Shown here: one piece after another, positions 34,978 to 44,632 of the stretch
How positions within the stretch are numbered: the stretch's first letter is position 1
Layout of the letters: each line of letters begins with the position of its first letter
Source: Clostridiales bacterium
GTDB lineage: Bacteria > Bacillota > Clostridia > Lachnospirales > Lachnospiraceae
Assembly: GCA_029010495.1 (NCBI GenBank)
Contig: JAQXKO010000015.1
Coordinates: 1 to 50,125 of the forward strand
Length of the DNA stretch: 50,125 nucleotides
Direction of reading: 5' to 3'
Notes under the pieces: generated by a model
Database searches by the model: none
The model's input: the letters and a program-made list of their open reading frames with translations, nothing else
What the model was told of the DNA's origin: nothing
Made by a program: the position numbers and the translations under genes

Positions 34978-35114
34978 TCACTGTTCCGGTTAAATTTCGT
35001 AAAGTAAGTCTCGCGAACTGCTTCGCAATTTACCCGATATAAGGCGGCGGATTACCTTGTCATCTTATATTTAATCAGAATACCTGTACCACAATGTGGT
35101 TTTTGGAGGAAAAT

Positions 35115-35765
35115 ATGTACAGTACAATATTATTTGATCTTGACGGAACACTTACCGACTCGAGAGAGGGCATTACAAAAAGCATTATGTATGCTCTTGA
35201 ATGTATGAAAATCAATCACAATGAAACTTATAAGACGCTGGAGCGCTTTATCGGTCCGCCTCTTTCCGAATCCTTTTCTACCTACTGGGATGATAAAGAC
35301 AAAATAGAAGAAGCCGTAAAGGCATACCGAGTGCGTTATAATGATATCGGTTGGAAGGAAAACATTCCGTACGACGGTGTCAGGGAAATGCTTGCAGCGG
35401 TAAAAGCCTCCGGAAAGAGGTTGTATCTTGCGACCTCCAAGCCCGAGATTTTTGCAAAAAAAATTATGGATTTATTTGAGCTTTCCGGATATTTTGAAGC
35501 ACTGTGCGGTGCCACTACGGACGGAACGCGAAATACCAAAAACGATGTCATCAGATATGTCCTGTCACAAATTAAGGATGTACCTGTTTCAGACATACTG
35601 ATGGTCGGAGACCGCAAATATGACGTCGAGGGAGCAGGCGCCTGCGGCATTGCAACGCTTGGCGTAAGCTACGGCTTCGGTTCAGAAGAAGAATTAAAAA
35701 AGGCCGGGGCAATAGATGTATGCAATACACCTGCTGCCACAGCCGAATATATTATTAATCATTAG
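35115..35765 (+). CDS. HAD-superfamily hydrolase (phosphoglycolate phosphatase-like)
   Basis: The protein is 216 residues from the ATG at 35115 (GGAGG 5 nt upstream; an upstream ATG at 35094 lies in a hairpin). HAD motifs are LFDLDGTLTDS (D8, D10), LATSKPEIFAKK, and MVGDRKYDVEGAGACG. The helical C1-type cap contains KTLERFIGPPLSESF, as in PGP/YjjG-like enzymes. It is likely a small phosphometabolite phosphatase. A 5-bp hairpin (35088-35100, ACCAC/GTGGT then T4) sits just before the RBS. Its 3' end overlaps the convergent cca gene by 11 bp. Confidence 0.93.
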   Translation: MYSTILFDLDGTLTDSREGITKSIMYALECMKINHNETYKTLERFIGPPLSESFSTYWDDKDKIEEAVKAYRVRYNDIGWKENIPYDGVREMLAAVKASGKRLYLATSKPEIFAKKIMDLFELSGYFEALCGATTDGTRNTKNDVIRYVLSQIKDVPVSDILMVGDRKYDVEGAGACGIATLGVSYGFGSEEELKKAGAIDVCNTPAATAEYIINH

Positions 35766-37260
35766 ATTTTCTTCTGATAATCTCGCGTGCAAGAGGAAGC
35801 AGCACCTCTCTGTTGTTATCCTCCGGCACCTCCAGGATTCTTTCCAGGAGTTCATTTAGAATATCGCCAAGCTCCGGTCCCGGCTTTACACCCATGTCTA
35901 TCAGGTCGCGCCCCTTTATGCAAAGGGTCTTAAGTGATACAGCCTGACTTTTTAATATGATTTCATCGGCAAGAATTATCATTCGCTCTATTGTATCGAA
36001 GCCGTTAACGGCATCCTCCCTGCGATGTGCCAATAGGTCGGCAAGCTGGACCATAATAAACGGGAACATAAGTCTGATTCCTATTTTATTGGCAAGGCGC
36101 CTTGCCCGGGCAGAACCCGGCTCCCATTCTCCGTGATATCTCTCATCATGATGAAGCACAAGTGTCTTAATGTCATCAATTGTTTCATTGTCACATTTCA
36201 GACGCTTAAGTATATTTACGGCTGTCTCCGCCGACTTTTGCTGGTGACCGTAAAAATGGGCCTGAACACCGTCAAATGTCTTTGTCGCGGGCTTGCCTAT
36301 ATCATGAAGAAGCATTGTTACAGAGAGATTTTCCTTAAGCTTATCACTTATTTCATAATAATTAAGTCTGTTAAACAGGGTAATTACCCTGTTTTTTTCT
36401 TCTTCGGAAAGCATGCTCCATATACCAAGCTGCTCCGGCTTTGACCTTCCCAGAATACAATTCATCGCTATGATACTCTGAATGGTATGCCAGGCACAAT
36501 TATAAATGTGATGTGCATTTTCCTGGCCAGTCTCCTCCATATCGTCCCATTCGGGGAAAATAATACCGGTCACATGATTTTCATACGCAACATGAAGCAT
36601 CCCCGGATATCGGCCGCTTACCATTTTAAAAAGCTCTGCCTTTATACGCTCTGCACTGATAAGCTTAAGCTTCGGCACTATTATTTTCATCGCGTCAAGA
36701 GTCTGTTCTTCAATCCTGAAGCCAAGCACTGCAGCAAAGCGAAGCGCTCTCATGATTCTGAGTGCATCCTCATCAAATCGCTTCACCGGATCTCCCACGG
36801 CACGTATTATACCGTTTTCAAGGTCGGCAAGACCGTCAAACAAATCCACCAGACCCTCCCTGTAATTATAGGCCATTGCATTTATCGTAAAATCCCTTCT
36901 GAGAAGATCCTCCGACAGGTTTGGTGTAAACCTTACCTCGCTGGGATGACGCGAATCATTGTATTTACCGTCAATTCTGTATGTTGTAACCTCAAAGGCA
37001 TCCTTATCAAGCAGCACCGTGACAGTTCCGTGCTCAATTCCCGTGTCAAAGGTTCTGTGAAACAGGGCTTTAACCTCATACGGTCCGGCGCTTGTGGTAA
37101 TATCCCAGTCCTTAGGCTCCATGCCAAGCAGACTGTCCCTGACGCAGCCTCCTACGGCATACGCTTCATACCCTGCTTCATATAGTTTATCTATAATAAA
37201 TGACACCTTTTCAGGCATGGCAAGCATATATTTCTGCTTCTGAACTTCGTTTAATACCAC
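35755..37260 (-). CDS. cca: CCA tRNA nucleotidyltransferase with HD domain
   Basis: The protein is 501 residues. I take the GTG at 37260 as start because GGGGAGG lies 7 nt upstream; the frame opens earlier at 37305 without an RBS. Class II CCA-adding signatures are VGGCVRDSLLGMEPKDWDI, EVTTYRIDG, RRDFTINAMAYN and RFDEDALRIMRALRFAAVLGF. These are followed by a C-terminal HD domain (LLHDIGKP, LVLHHDERYHG). It adds or repairs the tRNA 3' CCA end. The last codons overlap the convergent HAD gene. Confidence 0.95.
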   Translation of the reverse strand: MVLNEVQKQKYMLAMPEKVSFIIDKLYEAGYEAYAVGGCVRDSLLGMEPKDWDITTSAGPYEVKALFHRTFDTGIEHGTVTVLLDKDAFEVTTYRIDGKYNDSRHPSEVRFTPNLSEDLLRRDFTINAMAYNYREGLVDLFDGLADLENGIIRAVGDPVKRFDEDALRIMRALRFAAVLGFRIEEQTLDAMKIIVPKLKLISAERIKAELFKMVSGRYPGMLHVAYENHVTGIIFPEWDDMEETGQENAHHIYNCAWHTIQSIIAMNCILGRSKPEQLGIWSMLSEEEKNRVITLFNRLNYYEISDKLKENLSVTMLLHDIGKPATKTFDGVQAHFYGHQQKSAETAVNILKRLKCDNETIDDIKTLVLHHDERYHGEWEPGSARARRLANKIGIRLMFPFIMVQLADLLAHRREDAVNGFDTIERMIILADEIILKSQAVSLKTLCIKGRDLIDMGVKPGPELGDILNELLERILEVPEDNNREVLLPLAREIIRRKSND

Positions 37261-37293
37261 AATTTCACCTCCCCATATTATCACATTATCAAT

Positions 37294-37328
37294 AAAGCTC
37301 CGCAAATGCCTAACACTTACGGAGCTTA
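37294..37328 (-). terminator. Probable terminator of the ileS-glgP unit
   Basis: AAGCTCCG pairs with CGGAGCTT across a 17-nt loop, followed on the minus strand by TATTG. The U-tract is short, so termination may be partial, and cca just downstream may receive read-through. Confidence 0.6.
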
Positions 37329-37351
37329 TGATTATTTTACAAAGCTACTGA

Positions 37352-39799
37352 TTATACCTCAACAGTAATCTTCTCAAGATGCCAGATATCCTGAACATAC
37401 TCTTCGATTGTACGATCGGATGTGAATTTACCAACCTTGGCTACCTGAAGCATTGCCATCTTAGCCCATGCTGCTTCGTCACGATAAGCGGCATCAATTC
37501 TCTTCTGGGCATCTGCATATGAGCGGAAGTCTTTTAAGATAAAATACTGGTCTGCCCTGTCATATGTGCCGTCAAGAAGTGATGTGTAAATCTCACGGAA
37601 GAGCTCTGTATCATCAGGTGAATAGAAGCCGTTAATCATCTGTGTCATAACCTGACGAATGTCGCCGTCTGTATTATAGATTTCACGTGGATAATATCCG
37701 CCGTTATTCTCATAATTAATAACTTCATCTGATGAAAGACCGAAAATAAATGCATTTTCAGCACCAACCTCTTCTACGATTTCAACGTTGGCACCATCCA
37801 TTGTACCAAGTGTTACTGCTCCGTTTAACATGAATTTCATATTACCGGTACCTGATGCCTCTTTGGAAGCTGTAGATATCTGCTCTGATACATCAGCTGC
37901 AGCGAAAATCCACTCTGCATTTGAAACACGGTAGTTCTCTATAAATACAACCTTAATCTTGTCTCCGATTGTCTTATCATTGTTAATAACATCAGCTACG
38001 GAGTTGATGAGCTTAATGATAGACTTTGCACGACGATAACCTGCTGACGCCTTTGCACCAAAGATAAATGTTCTTGGGTACATATCCATATCAGGATTAG
38101 CCTTAAGCTGGTTGTAAAGGTACATGATATGCATAATGTTAAGCAACTGACGCTTGTACTCGTGAAGTCTCTTAACCTGGATATCAAAGATAGAACGTGG
38201 GTTAACCTCTACTCCGTTGTGCTCCTTAATATAAGCTGCAAGACGAAGCTTGTTCTGATACTTAATGTTCATAAATTCCTTCTGGCTCTTCTTATCATCC
38301 ACATAAACCGAAAGCTCGTTCATATGTGAAAGATCAGTAATCCATTCATCGCCGATCTTGCTTGTTACCCAATCAGCAAGAAGAGGATTGCCGTGAAGAA
38401 GGAAACGACGCTGTGTGATACCGTTTGTCTTGTTATTGAACTTCTCCGGCCATAACTGGTAGAAATCCTTTAACTGCTCATTCTTAAGAATTTCTGTATG
38501 AAGTCTTGCAACACCGTTTACAGAAAAACCTGCAACGATTGCAAGGTTAGCCATCTTAACCTGACCGTCCATAAGAATAGCCATCTTTTCAATCTTAGAA
38601 TAGTCATTTGGATACTTATTCTGAAGTAAAATTACAAAACGGCGGTTGATTTCTTCAACAATCTGGTAAATACGAGGAAGAAGTCTTGAGAAGAGCTCAA
38701 GCGGCCACTTTTCAAGTGCTTCGGCCATAATAGTGTGGTTTGTATATGCACAGCACTTTGTTGTAATGTCCCATGCCTCATCCCAGCTCAGACCATGCTC
38801 ATCCATTAAAATTCTCATAAGCTCAGGAACCGTAACTGTAGGATGTGTATCATTAAGCTGGAACACTACCTTCTCAGGAAGCTTGCGGATATCGTCATGC
38901 TTCTCCATAAACTTTGCAACTGCTCTCTGAACTGATGCAGATACAAAGAAATACTGCTGCTTAAGTCTGAGCTCCTTACCTGCATAGTGGTTATCATTTG
39001 GATAAAGCACTTCACAAATTGTGTGAGCAAGATTCTGCTGCTCAACAGCCTTATGGTAATCACCCTTGTCAAACTCAGCAAGGTTGAAATCCACTATTGG
39101 CTCTGCATCCCAGATACGAAGAGTATCTACGACGTTGTTGCCGTATCCGACAATCGGATAGTCATAAGGAATTGCACGTACAGACTGGCAGTTTTCCTGG
39201 ATGAAATGCTCTCTGCCGTTTTCATCCTTTGCATAACGTACATAACCGCCGAACTTAACCTCACAGGCATATTCAGGACGCTTGATTTCAAACGGATTTC
39301 CCTCTTTTAACCATTCATCAGGCTGCTCAACCTGGAAACCGTCTACGATTGCCTGCTTGAACATACCGTACTTATAACGTACGCCGCATCCGTATGCAGG
39401 ATATCCGAGTGATGCAAGTGAATCGAGGAAGCATGCTGCAAGTCTTCCGAGACCACCGTTTCCGAGAGCCGGATCAGGCTCCTGCTCCTCAATATCCTCA
39501 AGCTCGATTCCAAGCTCGGCAAGTGCTGACTTAACATCCTTGTTGGCCTTTAAGTTAATAATATTATTACCAAGAGCACGTCCCATAAGGAATTCCATTG
39601 AAAGATAGTAAACAGTCTTGGCATCCTTCTCTTCAATTTCCTTCTGTGTTGCTGCCCATGCGTCTACAATATAATCCTTAACCGCGTAAGCAACCGCCTG
39701 ATAAAGCTGCTGCTTTGTAGCGTCTTCTACCGTTCTGCGGTAAAAAGTTTTAAGATAATCCTGAACGTTTTTCTTAAATTCTTTCTTGTTAATCTGCAT
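37352..39799 (-). CDS. glgP: Glycogen/alpha-glucan phosphorylase
   Basis: The 815-residue protein has family-standard length. AGAGG lies 7 nt before the chosen ATG at 39799. Signatures are YYLSMEFLMGRALGNNI, ALGNGGLGRLAACFLDS, LNDTHPTVTVPELMR, VKRLHEYKRQLLN and the PLP-lysine segment EASGTGNMKFMLNGAVTLGT. It releases glucose-1-phosphate from alpha-1,4-glucans, which could feed RfbA. The gene starts 25 bp after ileS on the same strand. No other glycogen genes are in view. Confidence 0.97.
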   Translation of the reverse strand: MQINKKEFKKNVQDYLKTFYRRTVEDATKQQLYQAVAYAVKDYIVDAWAATQKEIEEKDAKTVYYLSMEFLMGRALGNNIINLKANKDVKSALAELGIELEDIEEQEPDPALGNGGLGRLAACFLDSLASLGYPAYGCGVRYKYGMFKQAIVDGFQVEQPDEWLKEGNPFEIKRPEYACEVKFGGYVRYAKDENGREHFIQENCQSVRAIPYDYPIVGYGNNVVDTLRIWDAEPIVDFNLAEFDKGDYHKAVEQQNLAHTICEVLYPNDNHYAGKELRLKQQYFFVSASVQRAVAKFMEKHDDIRKLPEKVVFQLNDTHPTVTVPELMRILMDEHGLSWDEAWDITTKCCAYTNHTIMAEALEKWPLELFSRLLPRIYQIVEEINRRFVILLQNKYPNDYSKIEKMAILMDGQVKMANLAIVAGFSVNGVARLHTEILKNEQLKDFYQLWPEKFNNKTNGITQRRFLLHGNPLLADWVTSKIGDEWITDLSHMNELSVYVDDKKSQKEFMNIKYQNKLRLAAYIKEHNGVEVNPRSIFDIQVKRLHEYKRQLLNIMHIMYLYNQLKANPDMDMYPRTFIFGAKASAGYRRAKSIIKLINSVADVINNDKTIGDKIKVVFIENYRVSNAEWIFAAADVSEQISTASKEASGTGNMKFMLNGAVTLGTMDGANVEIVEEVGAENAFIFGLSSDEVINYENNGGYYPREIYNTDGDIRQVMTQMINGFYSPDDTELFREIYTSLLDGTYDRADQYFILKDFRSYADAQKRIDAAYRDEAAWAKMAMLQVAKVGKFTSDRTIEEYVQDIWHLEKITVEV

Positions 39800-39824
39800 T
39801 TTTTCGCCTCTCATTCTGTAAAAT

Positions 39825-42800
39825 TTACTGACATTTTTCAATACTTATTAATACATCCTCGCCGTTTAATGACCAGTTTTTGCTGAATTTGAGTTCCTCT
39901 TTATATCTTATCTCGGATGCCATGACAATGCGCTTAATCTCGTTCTCATTGTCCCTGCAGATATTCTCTACAAGTTCATTGCCGCTTACGGACACGATAA
40001 TTCTGTCCATAACCTCAAATCCGGAGTCCTTACGCATTGTCTGAACCTTAGAAATAAGCTCTCTTACGAAGCCCTCATTAATTAGCTCAGGTGTAAGATT
40101 TGTATCAAGTACCACAGTAAACCCTTTGTCAGATACAGATACATAGTTTTCATTCTTTACCGCCTCGATAAGAAGATCCTCCCTTGCAATCTTCTCCTCT
40201 GCTCCGTCAATTACGACGGTTACCCCTTCTGTTGCATTAAGCTCAGCTATTGCCTTAGCACTGTCAATGTTGGCAAGAGCTTCTTTTACGGCATTAATCT
40301 GCTTGCCGAATCGCTTGCCGAGTGTTCTAAGCTGTGGCTTAAAGCTGTAGGATGTAAACGCACTTACATCCTCTGTGAATGTTACCTTCTTTAAATTAAG
40401 CTCATCCTCAATGATGTCCACATAGTAATCACCAAGTGATTTGCTGCTCTTAACATACATTTCCGCGATAGGCTGACGCTGCTTTATGTTGGCCTGGTTT
40501 CTTGCAGCACGTCCAAGGACAACCACATTGACAACCTCATCCATATCTGCTTCAAGTTCTTTATTTATCCAATCTTCATTTGCTTCAGGAAAATCACACA
40601 AATGAACACTCTCAGGAGCATTTTTATCAATACTGCATACGAGATTCCTATAGATATCCTCCGTCATGAAAGGAATCATAGGCGCTGCAGTCTTTGCGAT
40701 GGTAACAAGTGCCGTATAAAGCGTCATATAAGCATTTATCTTATCCTGCTCCATACCCTTTGCCCAGAAACGGTCACGGCAACGGCGTACATACCAGTTA
40801 CTCATCTGATCAACAAAATCATCAAGTGCTCTTGCAGCCTCAGGAATCTGATAAGCGTCAAGTGATTTGTCAACAGTCTTAACAACAGAATTAAGCTTTG
40901 ACAAAAGCCACTTATCCATAACAGGAAGCTTTTCATAGTCAAGAGTATATTTTGTTGCATCAAAATTATCGATATTTGCATAGAGTACGAAGAACGCATA
41001 AGTGTTCCAGAGTGTACCCATGAATTTTCTCTGACCTTCCACAACAGCCTTGTCATGGAAACGGTTAGGAAGCCATGGAGCTGAGTTGATATAGAAATAC
41101 CATCTGATTGCATCGGCACCAAGCGTCTGCAATGCCGTAAACGGATCAACCGCATTGCCCTTTGACTTACTCATCTTCTGGCCCTCGCCGTCAAGCACAA
41201 GACCAAGAACTATGACGTTTTCGTATGGGGCCTTGTTGAAGAGAAGTGTTGATTCTGCCATAAGCGAGTAGAACCAGCCTCTTGTCTGGTCAACAGCCTC
41301 AGAAATGAACTGTGCAGGGAACTGCTGTTCAAATATTTCTTTATTTTCAAAAGGATAGTGATGCTGTGCAAAAGGCATTGCGCCCGAGTCAAACCAACAG
41401 TCAATAACCTCCGGCACACGGTGCATTGGTCTGCCGCAGCACTTACATGGAATTGTAACCTCATCAATATAAGGTCTGTGAAGCTCTACCTTTGCATTGT
41501 CGGGATTGCCCGAAAGCTTTGCAAGCTCTTCTCTTGAGCCGACTGAAATCATCTCGCCGCATTCACATGTCCAGATATTAAGCGGTGTACCCCAGTAACG
41601 GTTACGGGAGATACCCCAATCCTGTATATTTTCAAGCCAGTTGCCGAATCGTCCCTCACCGATTGACGAAGGAATCCAGTTTACAGTCTTATTGTTTCTT
41701 ACAAGGTCATCCCTGACGGCTGTCATCTTAATGAACCATGATTCCCTTGCGTAATAAATGAGCGGAGTATCACATCTCCAGCAGTGAGGATATTCATGCT
41801 CAACCTTTGGCGCGTCAAAGAGAATGCCTCTCGCGTCAAGATCCTTTAACACCTCCACGTCACAGCTTATTGCGCCTGCCTCAATTTCCTTCTTTGTAGG
41901 CTTGCAGCGCTGGCCGGCAAAAGGAGTTTCGTCCTTCATGATACCCTTGTCGTTAACCATCTGAACAAACGGTGCATCATATTTGCGTCCTACTCTTGCA
42001 TCATCCTCACCAAAGGCAGGTGCAATATGTACGATACCGGTACCGTCTGACATTGTTACATAATCGTCGCAATATACAAAAAAAGCTTTTTTATGCTGCT
42101 TATCTGCCGCAGCCCTGGCACATTCGTAAAGCGGCTCGTATTCCTTGTATTCAAGGTCCTTACCTGTATATCTTTCAATAATTTCATATGCAGGCACACC
42201 CTCTTCTCTGGCAATACCGCCAAGCACACTGTCAAGAAGTGCCTCTGCCATAATATATGTAAAGCCGTCTGCCGCCTTAACCTTAACGTAGCTTTCTGAC
42301 GGATTCACGCAAAGAGCGATATTTGAAGGCAGTGTCCATGGAGTTGTTGTCCATGCAAGAAAATATGTATCCTCGCCCACAATCTTAAATCTTACAACTG
42401 CAGTACGCTCCTTTAATGTCTTATAGCCCTGTGCCACCTCATGAGAAGAAAGAGGCGTTCCGCATCTTGGACAATATGGTACAATTTTAAAGCCCTTGTA
42501 CAAAAGACCCTTGTCCCAGATAGTCTTAAGAGCCCACCATTCGGATTCGATAAAATCATCATGATATGTAACATAAGGATTATCCATATCTGCCCAGAAA
42601 CCTACAGTGCCGGAGAAATCTTCCCACATTCCCTTGTATTTCCAAACCGATTCCTTACATTTCTGAATGAACGGATCCATACCGTATTCTTCAATCTGTT
42701 CTTTGCCGTCAAGACCGAGAAGCTTCTCAACCTCAAGCTCTACGGGAAGACCGTGTGTATCCCAGCCGGCCTTTCTCGGAACATAACAGCCCTTCATGGT

Positions 42801-43016
42801 ACGGTAACGGGGAATCATATCCTTGATTACACGTGTAAGAACATGTCCTATATGTGGCTTTCCGTTAGCTGTAGGAGGTCCGTCATAAAATGTGTATGTA
42901 GGTCCTTCCTTTCTGGCTTCCATACTCTTTTTGAAGATGTCATTCTCACGCCAGAATTTCTCCACAGCCTTTTCTCGCTCTACGAAATTCATATTCGTAT
43001 CTACTTTATTATACAT
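39825..43016 (-). CDS. ileS: Isoleucyl-tRNA synthetase (type-2-like)
   Basis: The protein is 1063 residues from the ATG at 43016 (GGAGG 4-5 nt upstream; an upstream ATG at 43037 has no RBS). It is a class I synthetase with HIGH at residues 55-58 and KMSKSKGN near residue 600. The long CP1 editing domain includes AWTTTPWTLPSN. A C-terminal extension beyond the anticodon domain and the motif YTFYDGPPTANGKPHIGH resemble the eukaryote-like IleRS2 group, whose members often resist mupirocin (family knowledge; not testable here). The promoter lies about 120 nt upstream. No T-box consensus is seen in the leader. Confidence 0.97.
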   Translation of the reverse strand: MYNKVDTNMNFVEREKAVEKFWRENDIFKKSMEARKEGPTYTFYDGPPTANGKPHIGHVLTRVIKDMIPRYRTMKGCYVPRKAGWDTHGLPVELEVEKLLGLDGKEQIEEYGMDPFIQKCKESVWKYKGMWEDFSGTVGFWADMDNPYVTYHDDFIESEWWALKTIWDKGLLYKGFKIVPYCPRCGTPLSSHEVAQGYKTLKERTAVVRFKIVGEDTYFLAWTTTPWTLPSNIALCVNPSESYVKVKAADGFTYIMAEALLDSVLGGIAREEGVPAYEIIERYTGKDLEYKEYEPLYECARAAADKQHKKAFFVYCDDYVTMSDGTGIVHIAPAFGEDDARVGRKYDAPFVQMVNDKGIMKDETPFAGQRCKPTKKEIEAGAISCDVEVLKDLDARGILFDAPKVEHEYPHCWRCDTPLIYYARESWFIKMTAVRDDLVRNNKTVNWIPSSIGEGRFGNWLENIQDWGISRNRYWGTPLNIWTCECGEMISVGSREELAKLSGNPDNAKVELHRPYIDEVTIPCKCCGRPMHRVPEVIDCWFDSGAMPFAQHHYPFENKEIFEQQFPAQFISEAVDQTRGWFYSLMAESTLLFNKAPYENVIVLGLVLDGEGQKMSKSKGNAVDPFTALQTLGADAIRWYFYINSAPWLPNRFHDKAVVEGQRKFMGTLWNTYAFFVLYANIDNFDATKYTLDYEKLPVMDKWLLSKLNSVVKTVDKSLDAYQIPEAARALDDFVDQMSNWYVRRCRDRFWAKGMEQDKINAYMTLYTALVTIAKTAAPMIPFMTEDIYRNLVCSIDKNAPESVHLCDFPEANEDWINKELEADMDEVVNVVVLGRAARNQANIKQRQPIAEMYVKSSKSLGDYYVDIIEDELNLKKVTFTEDVSAFTSYSFKPQLRTLGKRFGKQINAVKEALANIDSAKAIAELNATEGVTVVIDGAEEKIAREDLLIEAVKNENYVSVSDKGFTVVLDTNLTPELINEGFVRELISKVQTMRKDSGFEVMDRIIVSVSGNELVENICRDNENEIKRIVMASEIRYKEELKFSKNWSLNGEDVLISIEKCQ

Positions 43017-43140
43017 ATACCCTCCATTTGCAGACATCGCACTATTAAAACCCTATGCGTGCCGCCAGAAAAATACTAATTCCTATCAAAACAAAATGGA
43101 TTCTCTTCATTTGCGTCTATGAACCCATTTACCCTTTGCT

Positions 43141-43170
43141 ATCATATTATAAAAAAGGGGAATTTGTCAA
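43141..43170 (-). promoter_or_regulatory. Promoter of ileS-glgP
   Basis: TTGACA, 18-nt spacer, TATGAT on the minus strand. The leader is about 118 nt. It has no AGGGTGG-type T-box sequence. Confidence 0.7.
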
Positions 43171-43237
43171 CTGTAAAAATATTCAAAGATAATGTAATAT
43201 ATAAGCTTTCTTTAGTACATTTGCAATAATATGAACT

Positions 43238-43304
43238 CACATATCATATAACCATACGCACATGAACACATTATGTTATAAAACTCATATGTTTTTTGTA
43301 TATC
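43238..43304 (-). repeat. Decayed single copy of the 80-nt palindromic unit
   Basis: Read on the minus strand this segment aligns with the array units. GATATAC is identical, CATATGAGT matches CACATGAGT, and a block GTGTTCATGTGCGTAT matches GTGCTCATGTGCGTAT at 15 of 16. The outer GCCCCGC/GCGGGGC arms are lost. The inner helix is kept as CATATGA/TCATGTG with one G-U on this strand. It begins 27 bp after the spoVAB stop and is opposite in orientation to the two arrays. Confidence 0.7.
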
Positions 43305-43330
43305 CGCCCATATTATCGCCTGTGGGTCGT

Positions 43331-43735
43331 CTATCTGAGCATCTGGTAAAGACTTCCCGTCATTTTCCCTAAGGCAAATGATAAAATAATCCATTCTATC
43401 TTACTGTTTATAGCAATTTTCCGAAATACTACGGGCAACACGTCAATGGTTTCCGCCAGCGCCAGTGAAAGAGCTCCGGTGAATACTCCGGTAAAGAGAC
43501 CTGACGGGATAAGAAACACCACATTCAGCTCGGGAAATGACGAGAACAGAATCGGTGCATTTCCCAGCACTGCGCCTGCAACTATCAACATTTGGTACAG
43601 GCCGGTCTGCGACTCGGTCTTCGTGGCTGATATAAACCTTGTGATTACTCCTACCTTTGTAAGAAGCGCAAAGAGTCCTCCTGCCACGGCAAAGCCTCCC
43701 GATATTCCTATAATTATTAAAAGTAAAACTGACAT
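43331..43735 (-). CDS. spoVAB: Stage V sporulation protein AB
   Basis: The protein is 134 residues from the ATG at 43735 (GAGG 5 nt upstream). It is a small polytopic protein with about four helices: VLLLIIIGISGGFAVAGGLF, YQMLIVAGAVLGNAPILF, FTGALSLALAETIDVLPVVFRK and WIILSFALGKMTGSLYQ. Hydropathy, length and the C-terminal GxxxGSLxxxL-like end match SpoVAB. It is made in the forespore and helps dipicolinate uptake into spores in Bacillus. Only AA and AB are here; AC, AD and AE are not in the window. Confidence 0.88.
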   Translation of the reverse strand: MSVLLLIIIGISGGFAVAGGLFALLTKVGVITRFISATKTESQTGLYQMLIVAGAVLGNAPILFSSFPELNVVFLIPSGLFTGVFTGALSLALAETIDVLPVVFRKIAINSKIEWIILSFALGKMTGSLYQMLR

Positions 43736-43811
43736 AACCACCTCATTATTATTTGCCGTCAATCCTTATTACAACAAATGACCGTATAACCGGGCATACA
43801 AGCATTTCTCA

Positions 43812-44429
43812 TTATCTGTAATGATTATTAATCTTATATGTGGCTACATCTTCCGAATACTGGTCAATATCAATCTCAAGAGGCGTAGGATCCTTCTTGT
43901 TTTTCTTTTTGCTGAAGTGGTTGTAGAAAAGGGATACTCCCATAAAAATACCCACGGCATAAGAAATTTCAAGCACCTTGGATTTGCCGGAATTCCCCGT
44001 ATAACGATATACCAGCTTAAAAACCTCCTCGATATCGACATCGCTGTTAAAGGTCATTATTGTAAAGGCCGCTCCGTAAAAAACGCAAAAACATACAAAT
44101 ACTATCTTAAATAATTCAAAGCACTTCCAAAGCACGGATTTAGAAGTACGATTTTCCTTTGTAACAAGCACTGAAACCTCACCGATAATGCTTACGTCTG
44201 CTTCACTTATGCGGCTCTCAATAGTCTCGGCAATACTGACTGCCTCAATGACTATCTCAGTAGACACTGCCGTGTTTTTATCATCGGAAAAATTATAAAT
44301 CGGAAGTTCTTCGACTCTGGTGCGCAGCTTCCTGTCGCGGCAGCCGACACTTGCCACATCCTTTACATAAACATTCGAAGCCGTCACATTGGCTGTTTTA
44401 TTAACTGAAATTATTACACTTGTCTGCAT
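43812..44429 (-). CDS. spoVAA: Stage V sporulation protein AA
   Basis: The 205-residue protein has a soluble N-terminal domain (about 1-95, including VYVKDVASVGC and the EIVIEAVSIAETIES segment) followed by two membrane helices (about 105-125 and 150-172). The basic C-terminus is KKKNKKDPTPLEIDIDQYSED. Domain layout and its position 76 bp upstream of spoVAB support SpoVAA. A promoter-like pair resembling sigma-F/sigma-G boxes lies upstream. Confidence 0.88.
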   Translation of the reverse strand: MQTSVIISVNKTANVTASNVYVKDVASVGCRDRKLRTRVEELPIYNFSDDKNTAVSTEIVIEAVSIAETIESRISEADVSIIGEVSVLVTKENRTSKSVLWKCFELFKIVFVCFCVFYGAAFTIMTFNSDVDIEEVFKLVYRYTGNSGKSKVLEISYAVGIFMGVSLFYNHFSKKKNKKDPTPLEIDIDQYSEDVATYKINNHYR

Positions 44430-44471
44430 ACCCTCACCTTCCGGCCGTCAGCCGGCTTATTATTATAGTTA

Positions 44472-44500
44472 AATTATGTCCACAATATTTTATCTTATGC
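44472..44500 (-). promoter_or_regulatory. Candidate forespore (sigma-F/G-type) promoter of spoVAA
   Basis: On the minus strand GCATA (44496-44500) is followed after 17 nt by CATAATT (44472-44478). This approximates the forespore -35 GNATR and -10 CATNMTA consensus of Bacillus, 43 nt before the spoVAA ATG. There is no competing sigma-A pair. Confidence 0.5.
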
Positions 44501-44559
44501 CCATATCAAAATTTTTTCAGACTTCAAATATTGCGTTACATATCCGGGGAATACGCAGT

Positions 44560-44632
44560 CCCGCTTACTGCTCCGGATATGTGACTGCACCTATATACCG
44601 TACCGAAAAACTTTATTATCACTAATATATAA
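44560..44632 (+). repeat. Conserved flank preceding palindromic array 1
   Basis: This 73-bp segment aligns without gaps to 49771-49843 with about 10 differences. The central 22 bases, starting CTCCGGATATGTGACTGC, are identical. In this copy ACATATCCGG (44538-44547) also forms a 10-bp inverted repeat with CCGGATATGT. No convincing promoter boxes are visible in it. Confidence 0.85.

Noticed and set aside
36487-37185. 232-residue plus-strand frame opposite cca
   Set aside because: It lies wholly within the antisense of a well-conserved enzyme and shows no family motif.
43017-43170. T-box leader of ileS
   Set aside because: The leader of about 118 nt is too short and lacks the AGGGTGG-type antiterminator sequence.
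43212-43394. 60-residue minus-strand reading frame overlapping spoVAB
   Set aside because: It starts inside spoVAB in another frame, has no RBS, and its 3' half is the decayed repeat unit.
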